From: Mycolicibacterium sediminis
GTDB taxonomy: Bacteria; Actinomycetota; Actinomycetes; Mycobacteriales; Mycobacteriaceae
Length of the DNA: 64,000 nt
NCBI RefSeq assembly: GCF_010731735.1
Contig: NZ_AP022588.1
Coordinates: 1,674,001-1,738,000, forward strand
Reading direction: 5' to 3'
In this document: one piece after another, positions 55,502-64,000 of the stretch
Layout of the letters: every line of letters begins with the position of its first letter
Position numbering within the stretch: the first letter of the stretch is position 1
Program-made: the position numbers and the translations under genes
Notes under the pieces: generated by a model
What the model was told of the DNA's origin: nothing
Databases searched by the model: none
Seen by the model: only the letters and a program-made list of their open reading frames with translations

Positions 55502-56488
55502 TCAGCTCGGCGGCACGCCCTCGTCGCGCTGCTCGTGGGACGGGTCGAACCGAACGCTGACCCGCTGAAATCCCTTGACGCGCTCCGCCTTTGCCTTGCG
55601 GGCATAGGTCTTGCGGTCGGCCCGGGTGAGGTCGACGTGGTCGGTGAACGGCGTGAGCAATGCCCGCGGGTGCAGCCGATCGACCTTCACCGCATTGATC
55701 TCCGCACACATGACGAGGCTGATCGAGACCAGGTAGAGGAACGCCAGCAGGCCGAGGACCAGTGCGAAGACGCTGTTGATCGCGCTGGCATTCGTCACGA
55801 CGCGGGCCACGTAACCGGCGCCGAACGACTGGAGCAGTTGCCAGATGATCGCGGCGGTCAGCGCCCCCGGTAGCACCTGCCGGTACGTGAGGTGCCGGGC
55901 GGTGGTCACCCGGAAGGCGATCAGGCAGATGCCCGCGTTGATGGCGATGGCGGCCAGGATCAGGACCGCCTTGCCAATTCCTCCGAGTGACTCCGTGGCG
56001 CGTCCGACCGCGGACAGTGCGGTCGCCGTGACGGCCGCCGACCCGAGCACCACCAGCAGCAGCAGGCTGCGCAGCCTCGACCGGATCGGATCCGCCCGAT
56101 TGTTGCGAGGGACGGCCCACACCGTGTCCATGGCGTTCTGCACGGCCTGCCCGACGCCGAGCCCGCCGTAGAGGGCACCCGCGATACCGACCACCACGGC
56201 GATGACGCCGCCGCTGAGTTCCTCGGGACGCTGGAGCTGCTCACCGATGACCGGGAACTGGCTCACCGTCGAGGAGACGATCTGCTGCTGCAGCTCCGGG
56301 TGCCCGGCGAGGAGGACGCCCAGCGACGTCGTCAGGAGCAGGAGCAGCGGGAACAGTGACACGAACGCGTAGTAGGTGATCAGGGCCGCGAGGTACCCGC
56401 CCTGGTCGTCGATGTACTTGTAGACCACCGCGATGGCGAACCCGAGGCCACGGCGCCGCTGCTGGAGTTCATCGAGCCTGGCGACCAT
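55502..56488 (-). CDS. YihY/BrkB-family membrane protein
   Basis: A 328-residue integral membrane protein with about six helices. YLAALITYYAFVSLFPLLLL is the family signature, with GGLGVGQAVQNAMDTVWAVP following. It was once annotated as ribonuclease BN, but family members are membrane proteins of unclear function. The charged C-terminal tail (RADRKTYARKAKAERVKGF) is cytoplasmic. No close operon partner. Confidence 0.87.
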   Translation of the reverse strand: MVARLDELQQRRRGLGFAIAVVYKYIDDQGGYLAALITYYAFVSLFPLLLLLTTSLGVLLAGHPELQQQIVSSTVSQFPVIGEQLQRPEELSGGVIAVVVGIAGALYGGLGVGQAVQNAMDTVWAVPRNNRADPIRSRLRSLLLLVVLGSAAVTATALSAVGRATESLGGIGKAVLILAAIAINAGICLIAFRVTTARHLTYRQVLPGALTAAIIWQLLQSFGAGYVARVVTNASAINSVFALVLGLLAFLYLVSISLVMCAEINAVKVDRLHPRALLTPFTDHVDLTRADRKTYARKAKAERVKGFQRVSVRFDPSHEQRDEGVPPS

Positions 56489-56581
56489 CTAGCGACGCCT
56501 CCCTCGGGTCACGACGGTGGCCAACCCACTCCGTCCGCGCGGACATACCCGGCGAACGCCCAGCTCAACCCGCCGTCGAGG

Positions 56582-57532
56582 CTAATGCGCCTTCTTCTTG
56601 CCGAACGGCAGCACGTGCACGACCGCGACGACGATGGCGCCGACCACGAGGCCGAGCACCGCCGAGACGCCGGTGTTGAGCAGCCAACCGAGCACCGCTC
56701 CGACACCGTCGACGGCGTGGTGCACGGACTCCTCCCAGCCGTGGACCAGGCCGTAGGGCGCGTGCAGCCCCAGCGCGTCGGACTGTACGAGCAGGATGTG
56801 GCCGCCGACCCACAGCATCGCGACGGTGCCCACGGCGGAAAGCGTCGCCAGCACCTTGGGCATCGCGGCGACCAGGCCGCGGCCGAACTTCTGCGCGAAC
56901 GTCGACGAGCGCTGCGCCAGGTTCAGGCCGACGTCGTCCATCTTGACGATCGCGGCCACCACGCCGTAGACGGCCGCGGTGATCACGATGGCGACGACGA
57001 TGAGGATGATCAGCCGCGACCAGAACGCCTGATCGGCGACCTCGTCGAGCGCGATCACCATGATCTCGGCCGACAGGATGAAGTCGGTGCGGATCGCGCC
57101 GGCGGTCATCGTCTTCTCGGCGTCCTCGCCGGTCACCGCCGTCGGGGTCGCGTGCGCCTCGTGACCGTGTGATCCCGGAAAGATGCGTGCCATCACCTTC
57201 TCCGCGCCCTCGTAGCAGAGGTACGTCGCGCCGATCATCAGGATGACCGGCAGCAGCCACGGCGCGAACTGACTGAGCAGCAGCGCGGCGGGGAGGATGA
57301 ACAGCAGCTTGTTGCGCAGCGAGCCGATCGCGATCCGCCGGATCATCGGCAGCTCGCGGTCAGCGGTGATGCCCTGGACATACTGCGGCGTGACCGCGGT
57401 GTCGTCGATCACGACGCCCGCGGCCTTGGCCGTCGCGCGTCCGGCGGCGGCACCGATGTCGTCGACGGAGGCCGCCGCCAGCCTGGCCAGTGCCGCGACG
57501 TCGTCCAGAAGCCCGAAGAGACCCGCACTCAT
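56582..57532 (-). CDS. DUF808 (YedI-like) membrane protein
   Basis: A 316-residue inner-membrane protein. The N-terminal MSAGLFGLLDDVAALARLAA and KAAGVVIDDTAVTPQYVQG are diagnostic for DUF808, and DFILSAEIMVIALDEVAD lies mid-protein. Function unknown. The basic end FGKKKAH is cytoplasmic. It appears to be a single-gene unit. Confidence 0.88.
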   Translation of the reverse strand: MSAGLFGLLDDVAALARLAAASVDDIGAAAGRATAKAAGVVIDDTAVTPQYVQGITADRELPMIRRIAIGSLRNKLLFILPAALLLSQFAPWLLPVILMIGATYLCYEGAEKVMARIFPGSHGHEAHATPTAVTGEDAEKTMTAGAIRTDFILSAEIMVIALDEVADQAFWSRLIILIVVAIVITAAVYGVVAAIVKMDDVGLNLAQRSSTFAQKFGRGLVAAMPKVLATLSAVGTVAMLWVGGHILLVQSDALGLHAPYGLVHGWEESVHHAVDGVGAVLGWLLNTGVSAVLGLVVGAIVVAVVHVLPFGKKKAH

Positions 57533-57665
57533 GGTGCGAAGGCTACCCGCACAGCGGACTCTCAGACGTGGTGAGCGGGAGACCGTTGGGGCTCCGCGAG
57601 ATGGCCGCCACCGACATTGCCTCTCGCACTTTCACGCGGTGGCTTCAATCTCGGAAGCGGGCGGC

Positions 57666-59078
57666 TCAGATGCCCACCAGCGTCTCGAGCCAGCCGCGGG
57701 CGAAGTAGACGACGAAGCCGGCGGTCACCACCCACAGCAGCGGGCTGATCTCGCGGACCTTGCCCGTCGCCGTCCGGGTCACGACCCAGGCGATGAAGCC
57801 GATCCCGATGCCGTTGGCGATCGAGTACGTGAACGGCATGGCGGCCACCGTCAACACGACCGGCATGGCGACCGAGAACTCCGAGATGTCGATGTGGCGC
57901 AGCTGCGACACCATCATCACGCCGACGACGACCAGGGCGGCCGCGGCCACCTCGGTGGGCACGATCGACGCCAGCGGGGAGATGAACATCGCGGCCAGGA
58001 ACAGCACCCCGGTCACGACGTTGGCCAGGCCGGTGCGCGCCCCCTCCTCGACGCCGGCGCCGGACTCGATGAACACGGTGTTCGAGGAGGCCGAGGTCGC
58101 GCCGCCGACTGCCGCGCCCGCGCCCTCGACGATCAGTGACGCCTTCAGCCGGGGGAAGTTGCCCTTAGCGTCGGACAGCCCGGCCTCGCGGGACAGTCCG
58201 GTCAGGGTGCCCATGGCGTCGAAGAAGTTCGCGAACACGAGGGTGAACACCAGCATCACCGCGGCGAGGATGCCGATGCGGCCGAAGCTGTCCAGCGTGA
58301 AGGCCCCGACGAGGGACAGGTCGGGCAGCGCGAACGGCGACCCCGACAGCGTCGGCACCGACAGGCTCCACCCGCCGGGCTTGTCGACCGCCGAACCCAG
58401 GTGCCAGATGGCCTCGATGACGACGGCGACGACCGTCCCCGCGACGAGTCCGATCAGGATGCCGCCGCGCACCTTTCGGACGACCAGCACGCCGGTCAGG
58501 AGCAGCGTGAAGACGAACACCAGGACGGGGACGGTGCTGATGGATCCCACGCCGCCGAAGCCGAGCCCGACCGGAGGCGACGGCACGCCGGTCGATCCGA
58601 CGAAGCCGGCGTCGACCAGTCCGATAAACAGGATGAACAGTCCGATGCCCGCGGTGATGGCGAGCTTGAGCTCCATCGGCACGGCGTCGAACACCAGCCT
58701 GCGCAGCCCGGTGGCGGCCAGGATCACGATGATGACGCCGTTGATCACCACCAGGCCCATGGCCTCGGGCCAGGTGACGGAGCCGACCACCGTCGTCGCG
58801 AGGAACGAGTTGATGCCCAGGCCGGCCGCGAAGGCGAAGGGCAGTCGCGCGATGACGCCGAACAGGATCGTCATGACGCCCGCCGCGAGCGACGTGGTCG
58901 CCGAGACCTGGGCGAAGTCGAGGCTGTTGCCCGCCACGTCCGGCGAACTCGACAGGATGATCGGGTTCAGCACGATGATGTACGCCATCGCGATGAACGT
59001 GACCAGGCCGCCGCGGCACTCGCGGGCGATCGTGGAGTGCCGCTCGGTGATCTCGAAGAAGCGGTCGAGCCGGTTCAT
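57666..59078 (-). CDS. NCS2-type purine permease (AzgA/PbuG-like)
   Basis: A 470-residue transporter with about 12-14 helices. TFIAMAYIIVLNPIILS near the start and GAAVGGATSASSNTVFIESG mid-protein are signatures of the AzgA/PbuG branch, which takes up hypoxanthine, guanine or adenine. ATG 59078 has GAGGAGGAA immediately upstream, which decides against an in-frame upstream Met at 59150. Divergent from the gene at 59177. Confidence 0.88.
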   Translation of the reverse strand: MNRLDRFFEITERHSTIARECRGGLVTFIAMAYIIVLNPIILSSSPDVAGNSLDFAQVSATTSLAAGVMTILFGVIARLPFAFAAGLGINSFLATTVVGSVTWPEAMGLVVINGVIIVILAATGLRRLVFDAVPMELKLAITAGIGLFILFIGLVDAGFVGSTGVPSPPVGLGFGGVGSISTVPVLVFVFTLLLTGVLVVRKVRGGILIGLVAGTVVAVVIEAIWHLGSAVDKPGGWSLSVPTLSGSPFALPDLSLVGAFTLDSFGRIGILAAVMLVFTLVFANFFDAMGTLTGLSREAGLSDAKGNFPRLKASLIVEGAGAAVGGATSASSNTVFIESGAGVEEGARTGLANVVTGVLFLAAMFISPLASIVPTEVAAAALVVVGVMMVSQLRHIDISEFSVAMPVVLTVAAMPFTYSIANGIGIGFIAWVVTRTATGKVREISPLLWVVTAGFVVYFARGWLETLVGI

Positions 59079-59176
59079 GGGTTCCTCCTCATCCGTGACG
59101 ACCCTAAAGTCGCAGTCCGGATTCTTCTCACCTTTGCCCGGCTGTGGCACGTCGGCGGCGATGGCATCCTGGTGAG

Positions 59177-59848
59177 GTGGTCCTGCTCATCCGTCTGATC
59201 GAGGTGCTGCTCCTCCTCGTTCCCGTGGGACTCGCCGTGTTCTACGCCGTGCGGTCGCTGCGCCTCGGCGGCCCCCGCGACGAACCGGAACTCGAGCCGG
59301 TCGCGGAGCCCGACGCCGAGCCCCGGTCGGTGGGCACGCGCGGCGATCCAGCGCTGCAGTGGCGCGCCATCACGCGCACCGTCGAGGAGCACGCCCGCAC
59401 CGACGCGCGGTGGCTGGAGTACGAACTCGACGCGGCCAAGCTGCTCGACTTCCCCCTGATGACCGACGTCGGCGACGAGCGCGTCATGCGCTTCCACCGC
59501 GCCAAGCTGCGGGCCGACGTCCTGCGCCCCGACCGGGCCGAGGACCTGCTCGACGACCGGGCGTCGGCCGACGCGTACCTGTCCGCGGTGGAGGACTACG
59601 TGACGTCGTTCAACGCCGCCGAGTCCGAGGCGATCCGGTTGCGCCGCAGCGACTTCTCCCGCGAGGCGCAGCAGCGGCTGGCGCGGGCGCAGAGCCTCAT
59701 CCGGGTGGCGCAGGACGAGTCGGCGACGGCCCAGGAGAGGGCACAGTCCCTCGAGCTCGCCGACAGGGAACTCGACGGCCTGCTGGTGCTGCCGACGTCC
59801 ACGCGATCCGGCCTGGAACGCGGCATCGCGGGTGAGATCGGCGGCTGA
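59177..59848 (+). CDS. Membrane-anchored helical protein, function unknown
   Basis: A 223-residue protein with one N-terminal membrane helix (about residues 2-25) and a long charged, helical cytoplasmic domain rich in Arg, Asp and Glu (EEHARTDARWLEYELDAAKL and later DFSREAQQRLARAQSLIRVA). Coiled-coil formation is likely. GTG 59177 follows GGTGAG. It lies 24 bases upstream of yggS and probably shares its transcript. No family recognised beyond similar mycobacterial hypotheticals. Confidence 0.7.
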   Translation: MVLLIRLIEVLLLLVPVGLAVFYAVRSLRLGGPRDEPELEPVAEPDAEPRSVGTRGDPALQWRAITRTVEEHARTDARWLEYELDAAKLLDFPLMTDVGDERVMRFHRAKLRADVLRPDRAEDLLDDRASADAYLSAVEDYVTSFNAAESEAIRLRRSDFSREAQQRLARAQSLIRVAQDESATAQERAQSLELADRELDGLLVLPTSTRSGLERGIAGEIGG

Positions 59849-59872
59849 CCGCCCGGGCATAGGATTCGTGGC

Positions 59873-60664
59873 ATGCCTGACGACGAGACCGGCGCGGAGT
59901 CGGTGACGTTCCCGACGGCCCGCACGACGAGTGACTTCGCGTCGAACCTCGAACGGGTCCGCGCCCGCATCGACGCGGCGCTGGATCGGGTGGGACGCCC
60001 GCGGGGCGAGGTCCAGCTGCTTCCCGTCTCCAAGACCGTGCCCGAGGATCGGCTCCGGCATGCCGTCGCCGCCGGGTGCACGGTGCTGGGCGAGAACAAG
60101 GTCCAGGAGGCGAAGCGGAAGTGGCAGGAGCTGTCCGACCTCGACGTGTCCTGGTCGGTGATCGGCCACCTGCAGACCAACAAGGCCAAGGACGTCGCGG
60201 AGTTCGCGGCGGAGTTCCAGGGCCTCGACAGCGTGAAGGCCGCCGAGGCGCTGGACAGACGGTTGCAGGCGCTCGGCCGGTCGCTCGACGTCTATGCGCA
60301 GGTGAACACGTCGGGGGAGGACTCGAAGTACGGGCTGGCTCCCGAGGACGTCATCCCGTTCCTGCGGACGCTGCCCGACTATGGCGCCCTGCGGGTGCGC
60401 GGGTTGATGACGATCGCGTTGTTCAGCGCCGACGTCGAGCGGGTGCGGCCGTGCTTCGCGCTGCTGCGCGGCCTGCGCGACGAGGCCCGGGACCTCGACC
60501 TCGTCGGCGACGGCGGCCTGTCGATGGGCATGTCGGGAGACTTCGAGACCGCCATCGAGGAGGGCGCGACCTGTGTCCGGGTCGGGCAGGCGATCTTCGG
60601 TGCCCGGGCGACGTCGGACGAGCAGTACTGGCCGTCCGGCGGTTCAGCCTCCGAGAAGGCGTGA
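59873..60664 (+). CDS. YggS-family pyridoxal phosphate-binding protein
   Basis: A 263-residue PLP homeostasis protein (COG0325/PROSC) with an alanine racemase-like TIM barrel. The PLP Lys is K54 in LLPVSKTVP. VLGENKVQEAKRKW, SVIGHLQTNKAK and LSMGMSGDFETAIEEGAT are standard landmarks. It is somewhat longer at the N-terminus than typical members (about 230-250). Its end overlaps the convergent thioesterase gene by 21 bases. Confidence 0.93.
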   Translation: MPDDETGAESVTFPTARTTSDFASNLERVRARIDAALDRVGRPRGEVQLLPVSKTVPEDRLRHAVAAGCTVLGENKVQEAKRKWQELSDLDVSWSVIGHLQTNKAKDVAEFAAEFQGLDSVKAAEALDRRLQALGRSLDVYAQVNTSGEDSKYGLAPEDVIPFLRTLPDYGALRVRGLMTIALFSADVERVRPCFALLRGLRDEARDLDLVGDGGLSMGMSGDFETAIEEGATCVRVGQAIFGARATSDEQYWPSGGSASEKA

Positions 60665-61105
60665 CGCCTCGAGGCGCTCGCGGGCGTCGTCGGGGATCGG
60701 GGTCGGGCCGTCGTCGCCAAGGGCGACCAGCACGGTGTCGCACAGGCTGACGCACCGCTCGCCGACGAACAGCGCGGTGGAGGCCGTGTAGGACGTCCGT
60801 CCGACGGTGCCGACTCCGACCGCGGTCTGGATCCGCGCCGGCCAGTGCGCCTCGTGCAGGTAGTGGACGACGCTCGTCGCGGTGACCAGGCGGAGCCGCC
60901 GCGTCGCGAGGTCGTACACGTCGGTGAACACCGACGCGTTGAACGTCGCCCTGGTGTTCTCGTGCAGCGAGCCCAGCGCCAGGTTGTTCAGGTGCCCGTT
61001 GGCGTCCATGTCGCCGTAGCGGGCGTCGATGGCGCCGACGACGGGGTACGTGGCCAGCTCGAGGCGGGCCGGGTGCGGGCGCGGGGTGGTGCCGACCAGA
61101 CTCAT
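60644..61105 (-). CDS. Hotdog-fold acyl-CoA thioesterase-like protein
   Basis: A 153-residue single hotdog domain. DARYGDMDANGHLNNLALGS is the 4-hydroxybenzoyl-CoA thioesterase-type active-site helix start (Asp plus GHLNN). HYLHEAHWPARIQTAVGV follows. Substrate unknown. Start ATG 61105. It overlaps yggS convergently. Confidence 0.85.
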   Translation of the reverse strand: MSLVGTTPRPHPARLELATYPVVGAIDARYGDMDANGHLNNLALGSLHENTRATFNASVFTDVYDLATRRLRLVTATSVVHYLHEAHWPARIQTAVGVGTVGRTSYTASTALFVGERCVSLCDTVLVALGDDGPTPIPDDARERLEASRLLGG

Positions 61106-61199
61106 CCGGCCAGCGTAGGTCCCGGTCGCCCTGCGCCGCTCGGAGCGTCGCTGAGTGGATTTCGCCTCGGCCCCGGATTTGCCAGGCTAGGATGCCGCC

Positions 61200-63002
61200 G
61201 TGGGGTCGAGGCCAGGAGAGTGGGCGGCGCTCACGCGCGGCGACATGTGGCCGGGCGTGGCCACTCCCACGCTGATGACCCGCACCGGCGGCTCGTGCTT
61301 CCTGCTCGGAGGTCTGCTGGTCGCGGTGACGACCACCGTGTCCCCCACCAGCTTCGGCACCCCCACCGTCCAGTTCGCCAACGCGGCGATCGCGGTGATC
61401 GTCGGCACGGCGACGTTGCTGTGGGGTGCCCGGTTGCGCCTGTGGCAGCTCCACGTCCTCGTGGCGACGGCGACCGTGCAGACGACCGTCTCGGTGTACG
61501 AGTCGGCCGACCCGACGGTCGCGGTGTCGTTCGCGACGCTGTACGTGTTCATCGCCTGCGCTGCGTTCTTCGTGTCGTGGCGGGCCACGGCGGCGCACCT
61601 GACCCTGGCCGTCGCCTGCTGCTGCACGGCGGTCGTCCTGTCCCCGGCGGCGCCGTGGTGGTCGAGTGTCGTGGCTTCGGCCACGACGGTGACCATGGGC
61701 GTTCTCATCGCCATTCTCGGTCGCATCGTCTACAACGCCGAACTGGACGACGACACCGGCCTGCTGAACCGGCGCGGGTTCGACCGGCTGCTCGGGGTCG
61801 TCATCAGCCGGGCACAGTCGGGCGGTCCCCGGCCTGCGGTCGTGCTGCTGACCCTCGACGACTACGGGATCATCCACGACGATTTGGGTGGCCCGAGGGG
61901 CGACGAGGTGCTGCACCACGTCGTCGCGGCGTGGCGCGGCGTGCTCGAGCCCGAACAGATCCTCGCCCGGCGCGCGGCTGACGAGTTCGGCGTACTGCTG
62001 CAGAATTCATATGAGCGACAAGCGGTTTCGCTCACGCACCGATTGCGCGAGGCCATCACCAGCGAGTGTTCGGCCGGCGTGACGGCGTGGCAGTCGGGCG
62101 AGACGGCATCTGCCGTGCTGGCCCGTGCGGACACGGCGCTGCGTCGATCGCGACGCAGTGGCCGCAACCGGACGATGCTGGAGTCGGCCCTGCTGCCGTC
62201 GATCGCCACGGAGTTGCGGGAGGCCATCGACGCCGGAACGGTGAACGTCCGCTACCAGCCCATCATCTCGCTCGCCGACGGCAGTGTGGTGGCCGTGGAG
62301 GCGCTGCTGCGGTGGCAGCCGGTGTCGCGTCCGGACCTGTCGCCCACCGAGGTGGTGCGGCTCGCCGAGGAGAACGACCTCATCGGCGCACTCGACCACT
62401 ACGTCCTGCGGCGCGCCTGTCGGGACGCGTGCTGGATGCACGAGCGGTCGGGTGGGGCCGCGATCTCGTTGAGCGTCAACGTCTCCGGGCTCGATCTGGT
62501 GCAAAAGGGTTACGCGGCACAGGTGTTCGACACGCTCGGCGAGACCGGTTGGTCCGCGGAGCGTCTGGTGCTCGAGGTCACCGAGACCGTGGTCGACGGC
62601 GACCGCCCCTCGTCCATCGCCGCCCTCTCCGAGCTGCGTGCCGGCGGTGTCCGCATCGCCATCGACGACTTCGGCACCGGCTACTCGTCGCTCGGCAGGC
62701 TGCAGGGGCTGCCCAGCGACTTCCTGAAGCTCGACGCCTCGTTCGTGGCGGCGGTCACCGAGGCGGGCGATCCGCCGCCGCTGCTCACCGCCGTTGCCGC
62801 ACTGGCCCATGCGCTGCACCTGCCGGTCGTCGCCGAGGGCGTCGAGACACCGCGTCAGCGGTCGGCCCTGGTGCGACTGGGGATCGACATGGCGCAGGGC
62901 TTCTACTTCGGCCGCCCGCAGGCGCCGGGCGATCTCGTCGAGGTGTTCTTTCCCGCGGCCTCTGCCGCGGCCACCGACTCGGCTGCCCATCCGCGGCGCT
63001 GA
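61200..63002 (+). CDS. Membrane GGDEF-EAL protein with degenerate GGDEF motif
   Basis: A 600-residue protein: about five or six N-terminal membrane helices (to about residue 180), a GGDEF domain and an EAL domain. The GGDEF signature reads RRAADEF near residue 257, so the two glycines that bind GTP are replaced and cyclase activity is doubtful. The EAL domain looks complete: VEALLRW (about 366), VNVSGLD, DDFGTGYSSL, KLDASF, AEGVET and QGFYFGRP. A c-di-GMP phosphodiesterase with a regulatory GGDEF domain is the best call. GTG 61200 has no strong ribosome binding site. Confidence 0.9.
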   Translation: MGSRPGEWAALTRGDMWPGVATPTLMTRTGGSCFLLGGLLVAVTTTVSPTSFGTPTVQFANAAIAVIVGTATLLWGARLRLWQLHVLVATATVQTTVSVYESADPTVAVSFATLYVFIACAAFFVSWRATAAHLTLAVACCCTAVVLSPAAPWWSSVVASATTVTMGVLIAILGRIVYNAELDDDTGLLNRRGFDRLLGVVISRAQSGGPRPAVVLLTLDDYGIIHDDLGGPRGDEVLHHVVAAWRGVLEPEQILARRAADEFGVLLQNSYERQAVSLTHRLREAITSECSAGVTAWQSGETASAVLARADTALRRSRRSGRNRTMLESALLPSIATELREAIDAGTVNVRYQPIISLADGSVVAVEALLRWQPVSRPDLSPTEVVRLAEENDLIGALDHYVLRRACRDACWMHERSGGAAISLSVNVSGLDLVQKGYAAQVFDTLGETGWSAERLVLEVTETVVDGDRPSSIAALSELRAGGVRIAIDDFGTGYSSLGRLQGLPSDFLKLDASFVAAVTEAGDPPPLLTAVAALAHALHLPVVAEGVETPRQRSALVRLGIDMAQGFYFGRPQAPGDLVEVFFPAASAAATDSAAHPRR

Positions 63003-63003
63003 C

Positions 63004-63050
63004 GGATTCCCGCACCCGTCACCCCCAGCTAGCCGCAATGCCGGGAATCC
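63004..63050. terminator. Inverted repeat after the GGDEF-EAL gene
   Basis: GGATTCCCG (63004-63012) and CGGGAATCC (63042-63050) are perfect 9-bp arms separated by 29 bases, starting 1 base after the stop. The long loop makes a simple terminator less certain; it could also be an operator for the downstream dehydrogenase gene. Confidence 0.4.
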
Positions 63051-63112
63051 TTCGGCTCAATAGCGTTGATGGCGTCGGCCACCGTGGTCGGCACGAGTCC
63101 TTGGGAGAGACG

Positions 63113-63982
63113 ATGACGACAGTGGGATCGGTGACGGTGGGCATCGTCGGCGTGGGCGACATGGGCTCGGAGATGGTGCCGCACCTGGTGGCGGCGGGAC
63201 ACCCGGTGGTGGCCTACGACCGGGACGCCGGGCGCCTGGACGCGGCCGTCGCCGCGGGAGCAAAGGCTGCCGGGACCGCGGCCGAGGCCGCCGAGCGGGC
63301 CGACGTCGTCGTGAGTCTCGTGATGTCGCAGGACATTCCGGCCGCACACTTCGGCAGCGAGGGCATCCTCGCCGGATTGCGTGCCGGCTCGGTCCTGGTC
63401 ATCGGATCGACGACCACGCCGGCCATGATCGACGCCGTGCTCGAGCGAGCCGATCCCTCCGTGTCCGTCGTGGACGCGCCCATCGTCGGCGGCGTGCGAT
63501 ACGCCCGCGAGGCGGCGGTGACGTTCCTGCTCGGCGGTGAACCCGACGCCGCAGAGCGTGCTGCCGGCGTGCTGTCCGTCCTGGGCAAGGTGGAGCGCGT
63601 TGGTCCGGTCGGCTCGGGCGTCCGATACAAGCTGATCACCAACGCCTTCGTCATGGCGGCGGAGGTGGGACTGCGGGAGGCGCTCGATCTGACCGATCAG
63701 CTCGGCGGGACCTACGACACCGCGCTACGGCTCTTCCAGATCGGCCCGATGGCGGCGGTGGTGAAGCGCGCGCTCGACGAATCGAACCCGCGCCCGCTGC
63801 GCGGATCTGCCGAGGACTTCGACACCCTGCTGTCGGTCGTCGACGATCCCGGACTCCTCCCGATCTCGGCGGCGGGTCGGGATCGGTTGTGGGCGGCGGT
63901 GAACGCCGACCCCGGCCACGAGCCGATGTTCGCCGAACTGACGCGTCACTCGACCGCGCTGGATGCATTCCGCTCGCGCTGA
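63113..63982 (+). CDS. Beta-hydroxyacid dehydrogenase (3-hydroxyisobutyrate dehydrogenase-like)
   Basis: A 289-residue NAD(P)-dependent dehydrogenase. The Rossmann loop GVGDMG is at residues 13-18, the substrate-binding strand is VDAPIVGGVRYA, and the catalytic Lys is about residue 173 in YKLITN. The usual GSGVRYKLITNAFV resembles the GxGxxxKxxxN pattern. Substrates of this family include 3-hydroxyisobutyrate, tartronate semialdehyde and related acids. ATG 63113 follows GGGAGAG. The window ends 18 bases later. Confidence 0.87.
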   Translation: MTTVGSVTVGIVGVGDMGSEMVPHLVAAGHPVVAYDRDAGRLDAAVAAGAKAAGTAAEAAERADVVVSLVMSQDIPAAHFGSEGILAGLRAGSVLVIGSTTTPAMIDAVLERADPSVSVVDAPIVGGVRYAREAAVTFLLGGEPDAAERAAGVLSVLGKVERVGPVGSGVRYKLITNAFVMAAEVGLREALDLTDQLGGTYDTALRLFQIGPMAAVVKRALDESNPRPLRGSAEDFDTLLSVVDDPGLLPISAAGRDRLWAAVNADPGHEPMFAELTRHSTALDAFRSR

Positions 63983-64000
63983 CGTGCCATAACATCGCGA

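Overview
This is a high-GC chromosomal window from an actinobacterium, almost certainly a rapidly growing mycobacterium of the Mycolicibacterium type. The main reason is gene order. fadE5, a flavin reductase, the sdh1 operon, a small acidic protein, nirBD, a CbiX-like chelatase, an NnaR-type regulator, aac(2')-I, pxpC/pxpB and the lipoprotein gene fecB2 follow the order I recall for the M. tuberculosis block Rv0244c-Rv0265c, with extra genes between them. Other mycobacterial marks are a full-length carboxylic acid reductase, a hemophore-like secreted protein, a TIGR00027 methyltransferase and frequent GTG starts with weak or absent ribosome binding sites. All family calls were made by reading the sequence; no database search was run.

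Layout. 1-4 kb: fadE5 (cut by the window edge), a Rossmann oxidoreductase, a flavin reductase and a small protein. 4-10.4 kb: a tightly overlapping seven-gene MoxR/DUF58/vWA operon that resembles the mxaRSACKL accessory set of methanol oxidisers. It lies between two genes that are close neighbours in M. tuberculosis. 10.4-14.3 kb: succinate dehydrogenase 1. 14.4-28 kb: a PEP mutase/isocitrate lyase relative, a secreted DUF218 protein, nitrite reductase nirBD with siroheme-related genes and nnaR, a nuclease-like/nucleotidyltransferase divergent pair, a P450, aac(2')-I, pxpBC, a queuosine-precursor transporter, fecB2 and a hemophore-like protein. 28-34.4 kb: two small membrane proteins, a LysE exporter, then a looser, more AT-rich accessory stretch. 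It holds a recombinase-like HTH fragment, a TetR/methyltransferase pair, a MarR/amidohydrolase divergent pair, a CAP-domain pseudogene and about 750 bases without a recognisable gene.

34.4-41.4 kb is a catabolic block. An IclR regulator faces pobA (4-hydroxybenzoate hydroxylase). A complete D-galactonate operon dgoK-dgoA-dgoD-dgoT is transcribed away from its own IclR regulator. 41.5-49 kb: thrE, an S9 peptidase, a TetR gene with two copies of its likely operator, a secreted GH5-like hydrolase, and a GntR-MFS pair with a 20-bp palindromic operator. 49-54.7 kb: car, facing an overlapping glxA-like/ECF sigma/ogt operon. 55-64 kb: a secreted protein, YihY, DUF808, an AzgA-type purine permease, YggS, a hotdog thioesterase, a GGDEF-EAL protein and a beta-hydroxyacid dehydrogenase.

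The most unusual items are these. A 59-bp imperfect palindrome lies in frame inside car, where it seems to account for a proline-rich insertion in the reductase domain. Two related palindromic elements each sit between convergent genes. The MoxR operon encodes three vWA-like proteins whose metal-binding (MIDAS) motifs are degenerate to different degrees. One operon couples an Ogt-type alkyltransferase to an ECF sigma factor and a DJ-1/AraC regulator.
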